A DNA stretch of 64,000 bases from positions 806,001 to 870,000 of the forward strand of contig NZ_BMVW01000001.1 in the NCBI RefSeq assembly GCF_014650915.1, read 5' to 3'. The first letter of the stretch is position 1; every line of letters starts with the position of its first letter. Of this stretch, positions 44,051 to 52,586 are shown piece by piece. A program made the position numbers and the translations under genes. The notes under the pieces are model-generated. The model had not been told where the DNA came from, did no database searches, and saw only the letters and a list, made by a program, of their open reading frames with translations. This DNA is from Streptomyces poonensis. Lineage in GTDB: Bacteria; Actinomycetota; Actinomycetes; Streptomycetales; Streptomycetaceae.

Positions 44051-45782
44051 GCCCGGCCGCCACCCACACCACCGCCGCCGTCCACACCAGCGCGAGGAGC
44101 ACGCCCAGCGGCCACAACGGCCCGCCCCGCTCCCGCGCACCGCTCTCCCCGGTAGGCCGCAGCAGCACGTCGGCGTGCATCGCGCCGAGCTCGGCCACCA
44201 GGACGTCGTACGGATGGGACAGTCCCCACCGGCGCTGCAGCCGGCCCCAGTACGGCGCGGACACCGTCCAGCTGTCGCCGCGCCAGCGCAGCCGCAGCCG
44301 CGTGGACTCACGCCGGACGGACCGGACGTCGTCCCACGGAATGTGGCGCGGGCCGCGCAGCCCGCGCAGCCACAGCCCCGAACGGTCGGCCGTGAGCCGC
44401 CAGCCGGACTTCACGGCCAGCCAGAACGCACCGAGCACCCCGAGCACCTCGGTGAGCCCCGCCTGCCAGAACCCGTTCCCGGGATCGGCGAACCAGTCCC
44501 GGCACAGGAACAGCCCCCACAGCGCCATGACCACGCTCGCCAGCCGGTCCACCCCGCCCGCACGCCACTGCCGTACGTCCCCGGCCGTCATCGCTCCGAC
44601 GACCGCGTCCCGCAACTCCTCCTGCCGCCGCTCGCGTGCCCGCACCCGCTCCCGGTCCGCGAACAGACGCCGTACGGCCCCCTCGGACAACGGCAGCACC
44701 GGCCCCGTCGACCGCTCCACCACCGGCGGCCCGTCCGGCTCCGTCGCGGCACTGACGAGCAGGATCTCGGCACCGTCGTAGGGGGCGCCGTGGAGGACTG
44801 CCTCTCGGAGCGGTCCGGGCTCGTCGGCGTCGAGGCGGTCCAGGAACGCGTCCAGCTCCTCGTCGCCGTCCTCGGCTCCGTCCTCGGCTCCGTCCTCGTC
44901 GTCCTCGCCCTTGCCGTCGCCCGCCTCGGCCTCCGCCATGGCGACGACGAACAACGGGCGCCGCGCCGCCACGTCGTCGGCGGCGAAGACCTCGGTGTCA
45001 CCGTCCCCGTTCTCCCGCGCCAGCACCCGCAGCACGGGCACCGGCGCCGCGCGCAGCGCCGCCGCGCGCCACCGCCCCAGCGCACCCGAGCCCAGCACGG
45101 TCAGCCCCAGCCCGGCCACCAGCCACCCGACCGCCGTGGCGACGAGCCGGTCGTCGGCCGCGCCCCAGAGCTCACCGGCGGCGACGGTCACGGCCCCGCC
45201 CACGACCAGGACCAGCCCGACCCCGCCGAGGAACCTGCCCCGCCCGAGCGGCACTCCGCCGTCCGGCGAGGAAGCGACCACGCCCCCGGCCGCGGCGACG
45301 GCCACCTCGCGCTGCCGTCTCCGTGCGGCCGCCCGCAGCGACGCGGCGACCCATACGAGCACCAGCCCCGCCGCGACGGCCGCCCGCACCTCCCACCGGG
45401 TCCCAGGCACCACGACGATCAGCGCGAGGGCGACGGGAGCGCAGACCCGTACGAACTCGGGCCGCACCACCAGCCACACCGCCTGCAGGGCCACCAGCAC
45501 CGCGGCCCACGCCCACAGCCCGGCCCCGAGCACCAGCCCACCGGCCATCAGAACGGCACCGGCCACCAGCCCGGTGACGTACGACACCCGCCGCCACCTC
45601 GGCACCCATCGCGGCGGCAGCGCCTCCGTCCATCGCCGCGCCTGCTCACCGCTCCAGGGGAGGCAGCCGTCGGGTATCGCGGAGGCGGGCAGGGACAGCG
45701 GCCGGCCGGAGGAAAGCTGCGTGTGGTGCGTGTGGTGCGTGTGGTGCGTGTGGTGCGTGTGGTGCGTGTGGTGCGTGTGCAT
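44040..45782 (-). CDS. Multi-pass PH-domain membrane protein with His-rich N-terminus
   Basis: About 580 residues if the ATG at 45782 is used. That start gives MHTHHTHHTHHTHHTHHT, a His-rich run that could bind Zn, Ni or Cu. Several helices follow (VTGLVAGAVLMAGGLVLGAG; AAVLVALQAVWLVV; LGGVGLVLVVGGAVTVAAG), then an acidic stretch (KGEDDEDGAEDGAEDGDEE), two more helices and a bacterial PH-like domain (LTADRSGLWLRGLRGPRHIP; WDDVRSVRRESTRLRLRW) and a final helix. The start is uncertain: there is no good ribosome site, the frame is open to 45896, and later starts would remove the His run. Function unknown; it shares the PH layout with the next gene upstream. Confidence 0.75.
   Translation of the reverse strand: MHTHHTHHTHHTHHTHHTHHTQLSSGRPLSLPASAIPDGCLPWSGEQARRWTEALPPRWVPRWRRVSYVTGLVAGAVLMAGGLVLGAGLWAWAAVLVALQAVWLVVRPEFVRVCAPVALALIVVVPGTRWEVRAAVAAGLVLVWVAASLRAAARRRQREVAVAAAGGVVASSPDGGVPLGRGRFLGGVGLVLVVGGAVTVAAGELWGAADDRLVATAVGWLVAGLGLTVLGSGALGRWRAAALRAAPVPVLRVLARENGDGDTEVFAADDVAARRPLFVVAMAEAEAGDGKGEDDEDGAEDGAEDGDEELDAFLDRLDADEPGPLREAVLHGAPYDGAEILLVSAATEPDGPPVVERSTGPVLPLSEGAVRRLFADRERVRARERRQEELRDAVVGAMTAGDVRQWRAGGVDRLASVVMALWGLFLCRDWFADPGNGFWQAGLTEVLGVLGAFWLAVKSGWRLTADRSGLWLRGLRGPRHIPWDDVRSVRRESTRLRLRWRGDSWTVSAPYWGRLQRRWGLSHPYDVLVAELGAMHADVLLRPTGESGARERGGPLWPLGVLLALVWTAAVVWVAAGLSR
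45721..45774. repeat. 9-bp tandem repeat encoding His-His-Thr
   Basis: GTGTGGTGC is repeated six times exactly (45721-45774). On the minus strand it encodes His-His-Thr repeats at the start of the membrane protein. Such repeats change copy number easily. Confidence 0.95.
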
Positions 45783-45948
45783 GCGTACCCAGTCATCGAA
45801 GGCCGACGAGTGGCGGCCGCAGGAGGTGTGGTGGCCAGAGCATGCGGCACAACGCTGTGAACGCCACCGACGACCTGCACTGACAAGGCCCGTCACTCGG
45901 CTCGGCCCGCAGGTGGGCCACAGCCCGCGGGCGGGACGCAGCCGCCCG

Positions 45949-46671
45949 CTACCCCACCGCCAGCAGGATCGCCAGCAGCACCGCGCCCGCCACCGCGGGG
46001 CCCGCGATCTCGTACGCCCAGCGCACGGTCACCTCGCCCTGCGCCGTCCCGGCCTTCTCCCGGGCCTCGCGCAGCTCCCGCAGGTCGTCCATCACCCTGT
46101 CCGTCTCGGCGCGCACCGGCCCGCCCGCCGCGGAAGCCCCCCGCGACAGGCCGCCGCCCGTGCCGAAGCCGCCCGCCCGGCCGGCACCGGAACCCTGACC
46201 GCCCCGGCCGTTCTGGCCGCCCCGGCCCGGAAGCCCTTCCGCCGCCGCCCGCGCGTCGTTGCGCGCCGCCTTCTTGCGGGCGCGCAGCGAGACGGGGAGG
46301 GCCCACAGCTGGTACTTGGTGCCGGACGCGGCGACGACCTCGTTCGAGTACCCGGAGCGCAGCGCGGCGACCTGCCCCCAGGGCAGCACGATCACGCGGA
46401 AGGGGTTGCGGATCCGCAGCCGGTCCCCGTCGGCGAAGACGGCGGGCCTGAGGGTGAAGGCCACGATCAGCGGCACGAGGAGGAGCAGCGCGGCGAGCGC
46501 CAGCCACGGGGTGCGCCCCTCGCCGGTGATCACGGCGTCGATGCCGAGCCAGCCGACGAGGGCGAGCAGCAGCACGCCGCCGGCGATGCCCGCGGACGAC
46601 CGGTGGACCCGGTCCTGGAACTCCGGTACCGGGGGCTGCGGCGCTGGCGACTGATGCTCCGGGGTGGTCAT
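45949..46671 (-). CDS. PH-domain membrane protein
   Basis: A 240-residue protein with two N-terminal helices (SAGIAGGVLLLALVGWLGI; LALAALLLLVPLIVAFTLRP) followed by a compact bacterial PH-like domain (VFADGDRLRIRNPFRVIVLP; WGQVAALRSGYSNEVVAAS; YQLWALPVSLRARK). A Gly-rich spacer, a helix with charged residues (DDLRELREAREKAGTAQGEV) and a C-terminal helix (AVAGAVLLAILLAV) complete it. Ordered upstream of the His-rich PH protein on the same strand with a 166-base gap; the two are probably functionally linked. Ribosome site is weak. Divergent from deoC. Confidence 0.85.
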   Translation of the reverse strand: MTTPEHQSPAPQPPVPEFQDRVHRSSAGIAGGVLLLALVGWLGIDAVITGEGRTPWLALAALLLLVPLIVAFTLRPAVFADGDRLRIRNPFRVIVLPWGQVAALRSGYSNEVVAASGTKYQLWALPVSLRARKKAARNDARAAAEGLPGRGGQNGRGGQGSGAGRAGGFGTGGGLSRGASAAGGPVRAETDRVMDDLRELREAREKAGTAQGEVTVRWAYEIAGPAVAGAVLLAILLAVG

Positions 46672-46814
46672 GCTGCCGATTGTGCCCGACGGGCCGGGCA
46701 GCCCTCGTACTCGGCCTCGCCGGACACTCCGTACGCGGCCTCGCCGGAGACCTCGCATGCGACCTCGTACGCGGTGCAGCCGAGGCAGAGAGGGCGCCCG
46801 GGGCTATACAGCCG

Positions 46815-46826
46815 CTACGCGCGTAG
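46815..46826. promoter_or_regulatory. Nucleoside-regulon palindrome, site 2
   Basis: CTACGCGCGTAG, identical to sites 1 and 3, at -25 to -14 relative to the inferred deoC start, between -35 and -10. Confidence 0.82.
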
Positions 46827-46827
46827 A

Positions 46828-46833
46828 TATGCT
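46828..46833 (+). promoter_or_regulatory. Leaderless -10 element of deoC
   Basis: TATGCT ends six bases before the GTG at 46840. The palindrome abuts it, so a bound repressor would block polymerase. Confidence 0.55.
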
Positions 46834-46839
46834 CGGCTG

Positions 46840-47817
46840 GTGACCATGCCCACCACTGCACCCACATCCGGCGGCGCCGCACCCGGACTCACGGACGTCA
46901 CCGCGTCCGACAGCGCGCTGCGCCGCTTCCTGCACGGGCTGCCCGGCGTCGACGCGGTCGGCCTGGAGGCGCGCGCCGCCTCGCTCGGCACCCGTTCCAT
47001 CAAGACCACCGCGAAGGCGTACGCCATCGACCTCGCCATCTCGATGGTCGACCTGACGACGCTGGAAGGCGCGGACACCCCGGGCAAGGTCCGGGCGCTC
47101 GGCGCGAAGGCGGTCCACCCGGACCCGACCGACCGGGGCACCCCGGCCACGGCCGCGGTCTGTGTCTACCCCGACATGGTGGCCGTCGCCAAGGAGGCCG
47201 TCGCCGGCTCGGACGTGAAGGTCGCCTCGGTGGCCACCGCGTTCCCGGCGGGCCGCGCCCCGCTCTCCGTGAAGCTGGCGGACGTGCGCGAGGCCGTGGC
47301 GGCGGGCGCCGACGAGATCGACATGGTCATCGACCGGGGCGCGTTCCTCGCGGGCCGGTACCTCAAGGTGTACGACGAGATCGTCGCCGTGAAGGAGGCC
47401 TGCGGGACGGACGCCCGCCTGAAGGTCATCTTCGAGACGGGCGAGCTGTCGACGTACGACAACATCCGCCGCGCCTCCTGGCTCGGCATGCTGGCGGGCG
47501 CCGACTTCATCAAGACCTCCACCGGCAAGGTCGCCGTCAACGCCACCCCCGCCAACACCCTTCTGATGCTGGAGGCCGTCCGCGACTTCCGGGCGCAGAC
47601 CGGTGTCCAGGTCGGCGTGAAGCCGGCCGGCGGCATCCGCACCAGCAAGGACGCGGTCAAGTTCCTGGTCCTGGTCAACGAGACCGCCGGCCCGGACTGG
47701 CTGGACAACCACTGGTTCCGCTTCGGCGCCTCCTCACTCCTGAACGACCTGCTGATGCAGCGCCAGAAGCTGGCCACCGGCCGCTACTCCGGCCCCGACT
47801 ACGTGACGGTGGACTGA
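46840..47817 (+). CDS. deoC: Deoxyribose-phosphate aldolase
   Basis: Class I aldolase, 325 residues, that splits 2-deoxyribose-5-phosphate into glyceraldehyde-3-phosphate and acetaldehyde. The Schiff-base Lys225 is in ADFIKTSTGK, the second active-site Lys in GVKPAGGIR, and the family Asp in EIDMVIDRG. The N-terminus carries about 50 residues more than E. coli DeoC, as in related actinobacterial proteins (SIKTTAKAYAIDLAISMVDL). GTG at 46840 gives a leaderless message; ATG at 46846 is an alternative. The aldehyde dehydrogenase pair follows after six bases, which fits removal of acetaldehyde. Controlled by the palindrome at 46815. Confidence 0.96.
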   Translation: MTMPTTAPTSGGAAPGLTDVTASDSALRRFLHGLPGVDAVGLEARAASLGTRSIKTTAKAYAIDLAISMVDLTTLEGADTPGKVRALGAKAVHPDPTDRGTPATAAVCVYPDMVAVAKEAVAGSDVKVASVATAFPAGRAPLSVKLADVREAVAAGADEIDMVIDRGAFLAGRYLKVYDEIVAVKEACGTDARLKVIFETGELSTYDNIRRASWLGMLAGADFIKTSTGKVAVNATPANTLLMLEAVRDFRAQTGVQVGVKPAGGIRTSKDAVKFLVLVNETAGPDWLDNHWFRFGASSLLNDLLMQRQKLATGRYSGPDYVTVD

Positions 47818-47823
47818 GCCCTC

Positions 47824-49281
47824 ATGACCATGGAAAACGCACACGCGACGGCCGCGTTCGAGTACGCACCGGCGCCCGAGTCCCGCTCGGTCGTCGACAT
47901 CGCCCCCAGCTACGGCCTGTTCATCGACGGCGAGTTCGCCGAGGCGGCCGACGGCAAGGTCTTCAAGACGGTCAGCCCGTCCACCGAGGAGGTCCTCTCC
48001 GAGGTCGCGCAGGCGGGCGAGGCGGACGTCGACCGTGCCGTACGGGCGGCCCGCAAGGCGTTCGGCAAGTGGTCGGCGCTGCCCGGCTCCGAGCGCGCCA
48101 AGTACCTGTTCCGCATCGCCCGCATCATCCAGGAGCGCAGCCGTGAGCTGGCGGTGCTGGAGACGCTGGACAACGGCAAGCCGATCAAGGAGACGAGGGA
48201 CGCCGACCTGCCCCTGGTGGCGGCGCACTTCTTCTACTACGCGGGCTGGGCCGACAAGCTGGAGCACGCCGGCTTCGGCGCGGCGCCGCGGCCCCTGGGC
48301 GTCGCGGGCCAGGTCATCCCCTGGAACTTCCCCCTCCTCATGCTGGCGTGGAAGATCGCCCCGGCGCTCGCGACCGGCAACACGGTCGTCCTGAAGCCCG
48401 CCGAGACGACTCCCCTCTCCGCTCTCTTCTTCGCGGACATCTGCCGCCAGGCGGGCCTGCCCAAGGGCGTCGTCAACATCGTTCCCGGCTACGGCGACGC
48501 GGGCGCCGCGCTCGTCGCGCACCCGGACGTGAACAAGGTGGCGTTCACCGGCTCCACGGCCGTCGGCAAGGAGATCGCCCGTACGGTCGCGGGGACGCGG
48601 AAGAAGCTCACCCTGGAGCTGGGCGGCAAGGGCGCCAACATCGTCTTCGACGACGCCCCGATCGACCAGGCCGTCGAGGGCATCGTCACCGGCATCTTCT
48701 TCAACCAGGGCCAGGTCTGCTGCGCGGGCTCCCGCCTGCTGGTCCAGGAGTCGGTCCACGACGAGCTGCTGGACGCGCTCAAGCGCCGGCTCTCCACCCT
48801 CCGGCTGGGCGACCCGCTGGACAAGAACACGGACATCGGCGCGATCAACTCCGCCGAGCAGCTGGCCCGGATCACCGCACTCGCCGAGCAGGGCGAGGCG
48901 GAGGGTGCCGAGCGCTGGTCCCCGGCGTGCGAGCTGCCCGCCTCCGGCTACTGGTTCGCCCCGACGCTCTTCACGAACGTCACCCAGGCGCACACCATCG
49001 CCCGCGACGAGATCTTCGGCCCGGTGCTGTCGGTCCTCACCTTCCGCACCCCGGACGAGGCCGTCGCCAAGGCCAACAACACCCCGTACGGCCTCTCCGC
49101 GGGCATCTGGACGGAGAAGGGCTCGCGCATCCTGGCGGTCGCGAACAAGCTGCGCGCGGGCGTGATCTGGTCCAACACGTTCAACAAGTTCGACCCGACC
49201 TCGCCGTTCGGCGGTTACAAGGAGTCGGGCTTCGGCCGCGAGGGCGGCCGCCACGGCCTGGAGGCGTACCTCGATGTCTGA
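47824..49281 (+). CDS. Aldehyde dehydrogenase, catalytic
   Basis: NAD(P)-dependent aldehyde dehydrogenase of 485 residues. Cys299 in FFNQGQVCCAGSRL is the nucleophile, the general base Glu is in LTLELGGKGANIVF, the oxyanion Asn is in IPWNFPLLM, and NAD-binding KPAETTPLSA is present; the end ESGFGREGGRHGL is conserved. Begins seven bases after deoC and overlaps the next gene by eight bases, so the three are one operon. Acetaldehyde from DeoC is the obvious substrate by context; the family alone does not prove it. It resembles the catalytic half of ALDH16 proteins. Confidence 0.93.
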   Translation: MTMENAHATAAFEYAPAPESRSVVDIAPSYGLFIDGEFAEAADGKVFKTVSPSTEEVLSEVAQAGEADVDRAVRAARKAFGKWSALPGSERAKYLFRIARIIQERSRELAVLETLDNGKPIKETRDADLPLVAAHFFYYAGWADKLEHAGFGAAPRPLGVAGQVIPWNFPLLMLAWKIAPALATGNTVVLKPAETTPLSALFFADICRQAGLPKGVVNIVPGYGDAGAALVAHPDVNKVAFTGSTAVGKEIARTVAGTRKKLTLELGGKGANIVFDDAPIDQAVEGIVTGIFFNQGQVCCAGSRLLVQESVHDELLDALKRRLSTLRLGDPLDKNTDIGAINSAEQLARITALAEQGEAEGAERWSPACELPASGYWFAPTLFTNVTQAHTIARDEIFGPVLSVLTFRTPDEAVAKANNTPYGLSAGIWTEKGSRILAVANKLRAGVIWSNTFNKFDPTSPFGGYKESGFGREGGRHGLEAYLDV

Positions 49282-50194
49282 GATGTCCGACAAGCCCGAG
49301 AAGACCGGGCGACTCTCCGTCTTCAAGACCTACAAGCTGTACGTCGGCGGGAAGTTCCCGCGTTCCGAGAGCGGCCGGGTGTACGAGGTGACGGATCCGA
49401 AGGGCGACTGGCTGGCCAACGCCCCCCTGTCCTCCCGCAAGGACGCCCGTGACGCGGTGGTCGCCGCGCGGAAGGCGTTCGGGGCGTGGTCGGGTGCCAC
49501 GGCGTACAACCGCGGCCAGATCCTCTACCGCGTCGCCGAGATGCTGGAAGGACGGCGCGAGCAGTTCGTCCGCGAGGTCGCCGAGGCCGAGGGCCTGTCG
49601 AAGTCGAAGGCGGCCGCCCAGGTCGACGCCGCGATCGACCGCTGGGTCTGGTACGCGGGCTGGACCGACAAGATCGCCCAGGTGGTCGGCGGCGGGAACC
49701 CGGTCGCGGGCCCGTTTTTCAACCTCTCCTCCCCGGAGCCGACGGGCGTCGTGGCCGTCCTCGCCCCGCAGGAGTCGTCCTTCCTGGGCCTGGTCTCGGT
49801 GATCGCCCCGGTGATCGCGACCGGCAACACCGCGGTCGTGATCGCGAGCGAGAAGTCCCCGCTCCCGGCCCTCTCCCTCGGCGAGGTCCTGGCCACCTCC
49901 GACCTCCCCGGCGGCGTGGTCAACGTCCTCTCCGGCCGTACGGCGGAGATCGCGGCCCCGCTGGCCGCGCACATGGACGTGAACGCGATCGACCTGGCCG
50001 GCGCGGACGAGACTCTGGCGAAGGAGCTGGAGATCGCGGCGGCGGACAACCTGAAGCGCGTCCTGCGTCCACAGCCTGTGGACGACGCGGACTGGTCCGC
50101 GGCTCCCGGCATCGACCGCATGACGGCGTTCCTGGAGACGAAGACCGTCTGGCACCCGACGGGCTCCCTGGGCGCCTCCGGCTCGTCGTACTAG
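49274..50194 (+). CDS. Cysteine-free ALDH-like partner protein
   Basis: A 306-residue protein that is plainly an aldehyde dehydrogenase N-terminal part (FKTYKLYVGGKFPRSESGRV; RKAFGAWSGATAYNRGQILY; VVIASEKSPLPALSLGEVLA), but it ends before a normal catalytic Cys domain and contains no Cys at all, so it cannot work by the family mechanism. The order catalytic ALDH then inactive ALDH-like domain is that of ALDH16, in which both are one chain. Here they are two genes that overlap by eight bases. The likely role is structural, for oligomerisation or channel formation with the upstream enzyme. Confidence 0.88.
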   Translation: MSEMSDKPEKTGRLSVFKTYKLYVGGKFPRSESGRVYEVTDPKGDWLANAPLSSRKDARDAVVAARKAFGAWSGATAYNRGQILYRVAEMLEGRREQFVREVAEAEGLSKSKAAAQVDAAIDRWVWYAGWTDKIAQVVGGGNPVAGPFFNLSSPEPTGVVAVLAPQESSFLGLVSVIAPVIATGNTAVVIASEKSPLPALSLGEVLATSDLPGGVVNVLSGRTAEIAAPLAAHMDVNAIDLAGADETLAKELEIAAADNLKRVLRPQPVDDADWSAAPGIDRMTAFLETKTVWHPTGSLGASGSSY

Positions 50195-50230
50195 GCCCGA
50201 CGGCCGGACGGCCCCCTCGCGGACGGAGAG

Positions 50231-50260
50231 CCGCGCCTCCCGCCGTCCAGGGAGGCGCGG
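50231..50260. terminator. Bidirectional terminator
   Basis: Eleven-bp stem (CCGCGCCTCCC at 50231-50241 with GGGAGGCGCGG at 50250-50260) and eight-base loop between the convergent ALDH-like and secreted-protein genes. Confidence 0.85.
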
Positions 50261-50282
50261 CGCTCCGCGTCGTCCGCCGGGC

Positions 50283-50723
50283 TCAGCCCAGCTGCACGCC
50301 CTGACCCGCGCCCTGCTCCATGCTCTGGTTCATCCCCGGCAGCTGACTGAGCAGCGGCATGCTGCCGATCGTGGGGGCCTCGGCCACCGGCCTCGTCAGG
50401 GCCTGCGTGTAGAGCGGCGGGAAGTCGGCGATCCGGGTGCCGACGCCGTTGTTGAACACGTCGACCGGCGTGTCGGCGATCGGGTTGGGCTTGACGCGGC
50501 CCAGCGCCCCCAAGACGTACCGGAGGCCCTCGCCGAGCCCCCGGAGCCCGGCCTGGGGGTCGATCCTGCCCATGTCGATGTTCCGCACCTGCACCGTCGG
50601 CAGGACGGGTTCGGAGGCCGCCGCGGCCATGCCCGCGCCGGCGCCGAGGGCGACGCCCGCGGTGGCGGCGACCAGCGCCGCGCGCCGGGCGGTGGGGTTC
50701 TGGGGAGCCGAGTGTCGTGCCAT
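50283..50723 (-). CDS. Small secreted hypothetical protein
   Basis: A 146-residue exported protein with signal peptide (AALVAATAGVALGAGAGMAAA) and a mature chain without Cys (VQVRNIDMGRIDPQAGLRGL; PGMNQSMEQGAGQGVQLG). No domain is recognised. ATG at 50723 has AAGGTGG eight bases upstream. It resembles in style the secreted protein at 57.0-57.4 kb, although the two do not align in detail. Divergent from uridine kinase. Confidence 0.8.
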   Translation of the reverse strand: MARHSAPQNPTARRAALVAATAGVALGAGAGMAAAASEPVLPTVQVRNIDMGRIDPQAGLRGLGEGLRYVLGALGRVKPNPIADTPVDVFNNGVGTRIADFPPLYTQALTRPVAEAPTIGSMPLLSQLPGMNQSMEQGAGQGVQLG

Positions 50724-50850
50724 CGCTGCTGCCACCTTCTACTGCACAACGTGAGCGTACGGACACCAAGAGTAGTTGAAGTGTGATGTGTGCTCCAACG
50801 TCGACCCGCTGTCCCGTTCGCGGTGGCACCATGCCGCACACTGGACTCTC

Positions 50851-51486
50851 GTGAGTTCCCAATCCCCGACACCGACCCGGGTCGTTCTGCTGACCGGCCC
50901 TTCCGGGTCCGGCAAGTCCCTCCTCGCCGCCCTCTCCGGCCTGCCCGTGCTGCGCCTGGACGACTTCTACAAGGAGGGCGACGACCCGACGCTGCCGCTG
51001 GTGCCGGGCACGTCGGACATCGACTGGGACCACCCGCTGTCCTGGGACGCGGACACGGCGGTCGCGGCGATCGAGGAGCTGTGCCGCACGGGCCGTACGT
51101 CCGTCCCGGCGTACGACATCTCCCTGAGCGCCCGCACCGGCACGGAGGCGCTGGACATCGGGCGCGCCCCGGTGTTCATCGCCGAGGGCGTCTTCGCGGC
51201 CGAGATAGCCGCCCGCTGCGCGGCGGCCGGCGTCCTCGCCGACGCGCTCTGCCTGGCCCGCGGCCCGGTCACCACCTTCCGCCGCCGCTTCCTGCGCGAT
51301 CTGCGGGAGGGCCGCAAGTCCGTGCCCTTCCTGCTGCGCCGCGGCTGGCGTCTGATGCGCCAGGAACGCTCGATCGTGGCCCGGCAGACGGAACTGGGCG
51401 CGTACGCCTGCGACAAGGACGAGGCGCTGGGCCGTCTGGCGGCGGCCGCCGCGGGCCGCACGGTGCCGACGAGGACCGCGGCGTAG
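50851..51486 (+). CDS. udk: Uridine kinase-like P-loop kinase
   Basis: Phosphorylates uridine or cytidine, or a related nucleoside, with a nucleoside triphosphate; 211 residues. Walker A is TGPSGSGKS near the N-terminus, the substrate loop is RLDDFYKEGDDPTLP with DWDHPLSWD, and the lid helix has RRRFLRDLREGRK. The GTG at 50851 has no ribosome site and could be leaderless. It belongs to the actinobacterial uridine kinase family that differs from E. coli Udk in length. Fits with PNP, DeoC and adenosine deaminase in this window, but it lacks the shared palindrome. Confidence 0.87.
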   Translation: MSSQSPTPTRVVLLTGPSGSGKSLLAALSGLPVLRLDDFYKEGDDPTLPLVPGTSDIDWDHPLSWDADTAVAAIEELCRTGRTSVPAYDISLSARTGTEALDIGRAPVFIAEGVFAAEIAARCAAAGVLADALCLARGPVTTFRRRFLRDLREGRKSVPFLLRRGWRLMRQERSIVARQTELGAYACDKDEALGRLAAAAAGRTVPTRTAA

Positions 51487-51788
51487 GCAGGCGCCGGAGA
51501 GTGACCGGGAAAGCGGGAAGCGGGACTGGACGGACCCCCCGGCCCTCCAGCCCCGCTCTTTCGTACCCCCCGTGGTGGGCCCCCGTCGTGGCGGGCCCCG
51601 TTCCCCCCTCGAGGTCCCCCGTGATCCCCCCGGATCCCGTGTTCCCCTCGGGCCTTGCTTCCCCCGTGTCCCCCGTGTCCCCCTGTCCCCCTGTTGTTCC
51701 CCCGTCCCCCGCGGTCCCCGTGACCCCGTTGGTTCCCCCCGGGCGTCGCGATGGCGCTCCCCCGCACCACCGCGGTCCCCCTGTTCCC
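51487..51788. other. C-run tract downstream of sigQ and udk
   Basis: 302 bases between convergent udk and sigQ with no credible gene. It has many runs of four to six C (G on the sigQ strand). The densest part (51661-51719) is listed separately. No classic hairpin was recognised for either gene. Confidence 0.6.
51661..51719 (-). other. G-quadruplex-forming tract in the sigQ 3' region
   Basis: On the minus strand there are six runs of five G (51710-51706, 51703-51699, 51691-51687, 51683-51679, 51674-51670, 51665-51661) with loops of two to seven bases, plus a run of four at 51719-51716. The gaps and run lengths meet the usual G-quadruplex rule several times over. Confidence 0.75.
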
Positions 51789-52586
51789 TCAGGCGACGAG
51801 CTCGCCGAAGGACTCCTCCTCGTCACGGCCGAAGCTGAGGACCTCGTCCTCGCGCAGCCGGCGGAGCGACCGCCAGATGCTGGACTTCACCGTGCCGACA
51901 CTGATGTCGAGGATGTCCGCGATCTCCGGGTCGGTGCGGCCCTCGTAGTAGCGCAGGACCAGCATCGTCCGCTGGAGTTCGGGCAGCCGGGCGAGCGCCT
52001 GCCACAGGACGGCGCGCAGTTCGGTGCCGCGCATCGCGTCCGTGTCGCCGACGGTCTCCGGCAGCTCCTCGGTCGGGTACTCGTTCAGCTTGCGGCGGCG
52101 CCACGCGCTGATGTGCAGATTGGTCATGGTGCGGCGGAGGTAGCCTCCGACCGCGGCCTTGTCGCTGATCCGGTCCCACGCCCGGTACGTCGAGAAGAGG
52201 GCGCTCTGGAGCAGGTCCTCGGCCTCGAAGCGGTCGCCGGTCAGGTGGTAGGCGGTTGCGTACAGGGAGGCGCGGCGCTCCTGGACGTAGGCGGTGAACG
52301 CCGCTTCGGCGCTCGCCGTCTCCGCCGGGCGACGTTCCCCCGTGGCCTCCCCGTACGCGGTTCCCCCGTGCTGTCCCCCCTGCGAGCCCCCGTGCGTTCC
52401 CCCGCCGGTGCTCTCCCCCGTGCCCCCCGTGAACGCGTCAACCACCGTCATGAACACGGTGTGCTGACGCCCGGTGCCGCGAGCGCACCCCCGCCCGCTC
52501 ACGGCACCGGACTTCTCCGTGCTCCGTGCGACGTCGTGGAGACGCGTGACCACTGCGCCAGTGCTGGTGCTGTGCAGCGTTTTCAT
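51789..52586 (-). CDS. sigQ: RNA polymerase sigma factor SigQ (SigE family)
   Basis: ECF-type sigma factor of about 265 residues. A long N-terminal extension contains Gly/His/Gln-rich repeats (STGGGTHGGSQGGQHGGTAY); region 2 has LYATAYHLTGDRFEAEDLLQ and region 4 has ELQRTMLVLRYYEGRTDPEI and DISVGTVKSSIWRSLRRLRE. Divergent from afsQ1, with the AfsQ1-type repeat in between, which is how AfsQ1 activates sigQ in S. coelicolor. Start at ATG 52586 (MKTLHSTSTGAVVTRLHDV) fits conserved family starts that I recall; the internal ATG at 52451 lacks a ribosome site. Role: antagonist or modulator of antibiotic output in nitrogen-rich (glutamate) conditions. Confidence 0.93.
   Translation of the reverse strand: MKTLHSTSTGAVVTRLHDVARSTEKSGAVSGRGCARGTGRQHTVFMTVVDAFTGGTGESTGGGTHGGSQGGQHGGTAYGEATGERRPAETASAEAAFTAYVQERRASLYATAYHLTGDRFEAEDLLQSALFSTYRAWDRISDKAAVGGYLRRTMTNLHISAWRRRKLNEYPTEELPETVGDTDAMRGTELRAVLWQALARLPELQRTMLVLRYYEGRTDPEIADILDISVGTVKSSIWRSLRRLREDEVLSFGRDEEESFGELVA

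Noticed and set aside
45721..45774. Possible CRISPR array
   Set aside because: Unit is 9 bp with no spacers; it is an in-frame tandem repeat.
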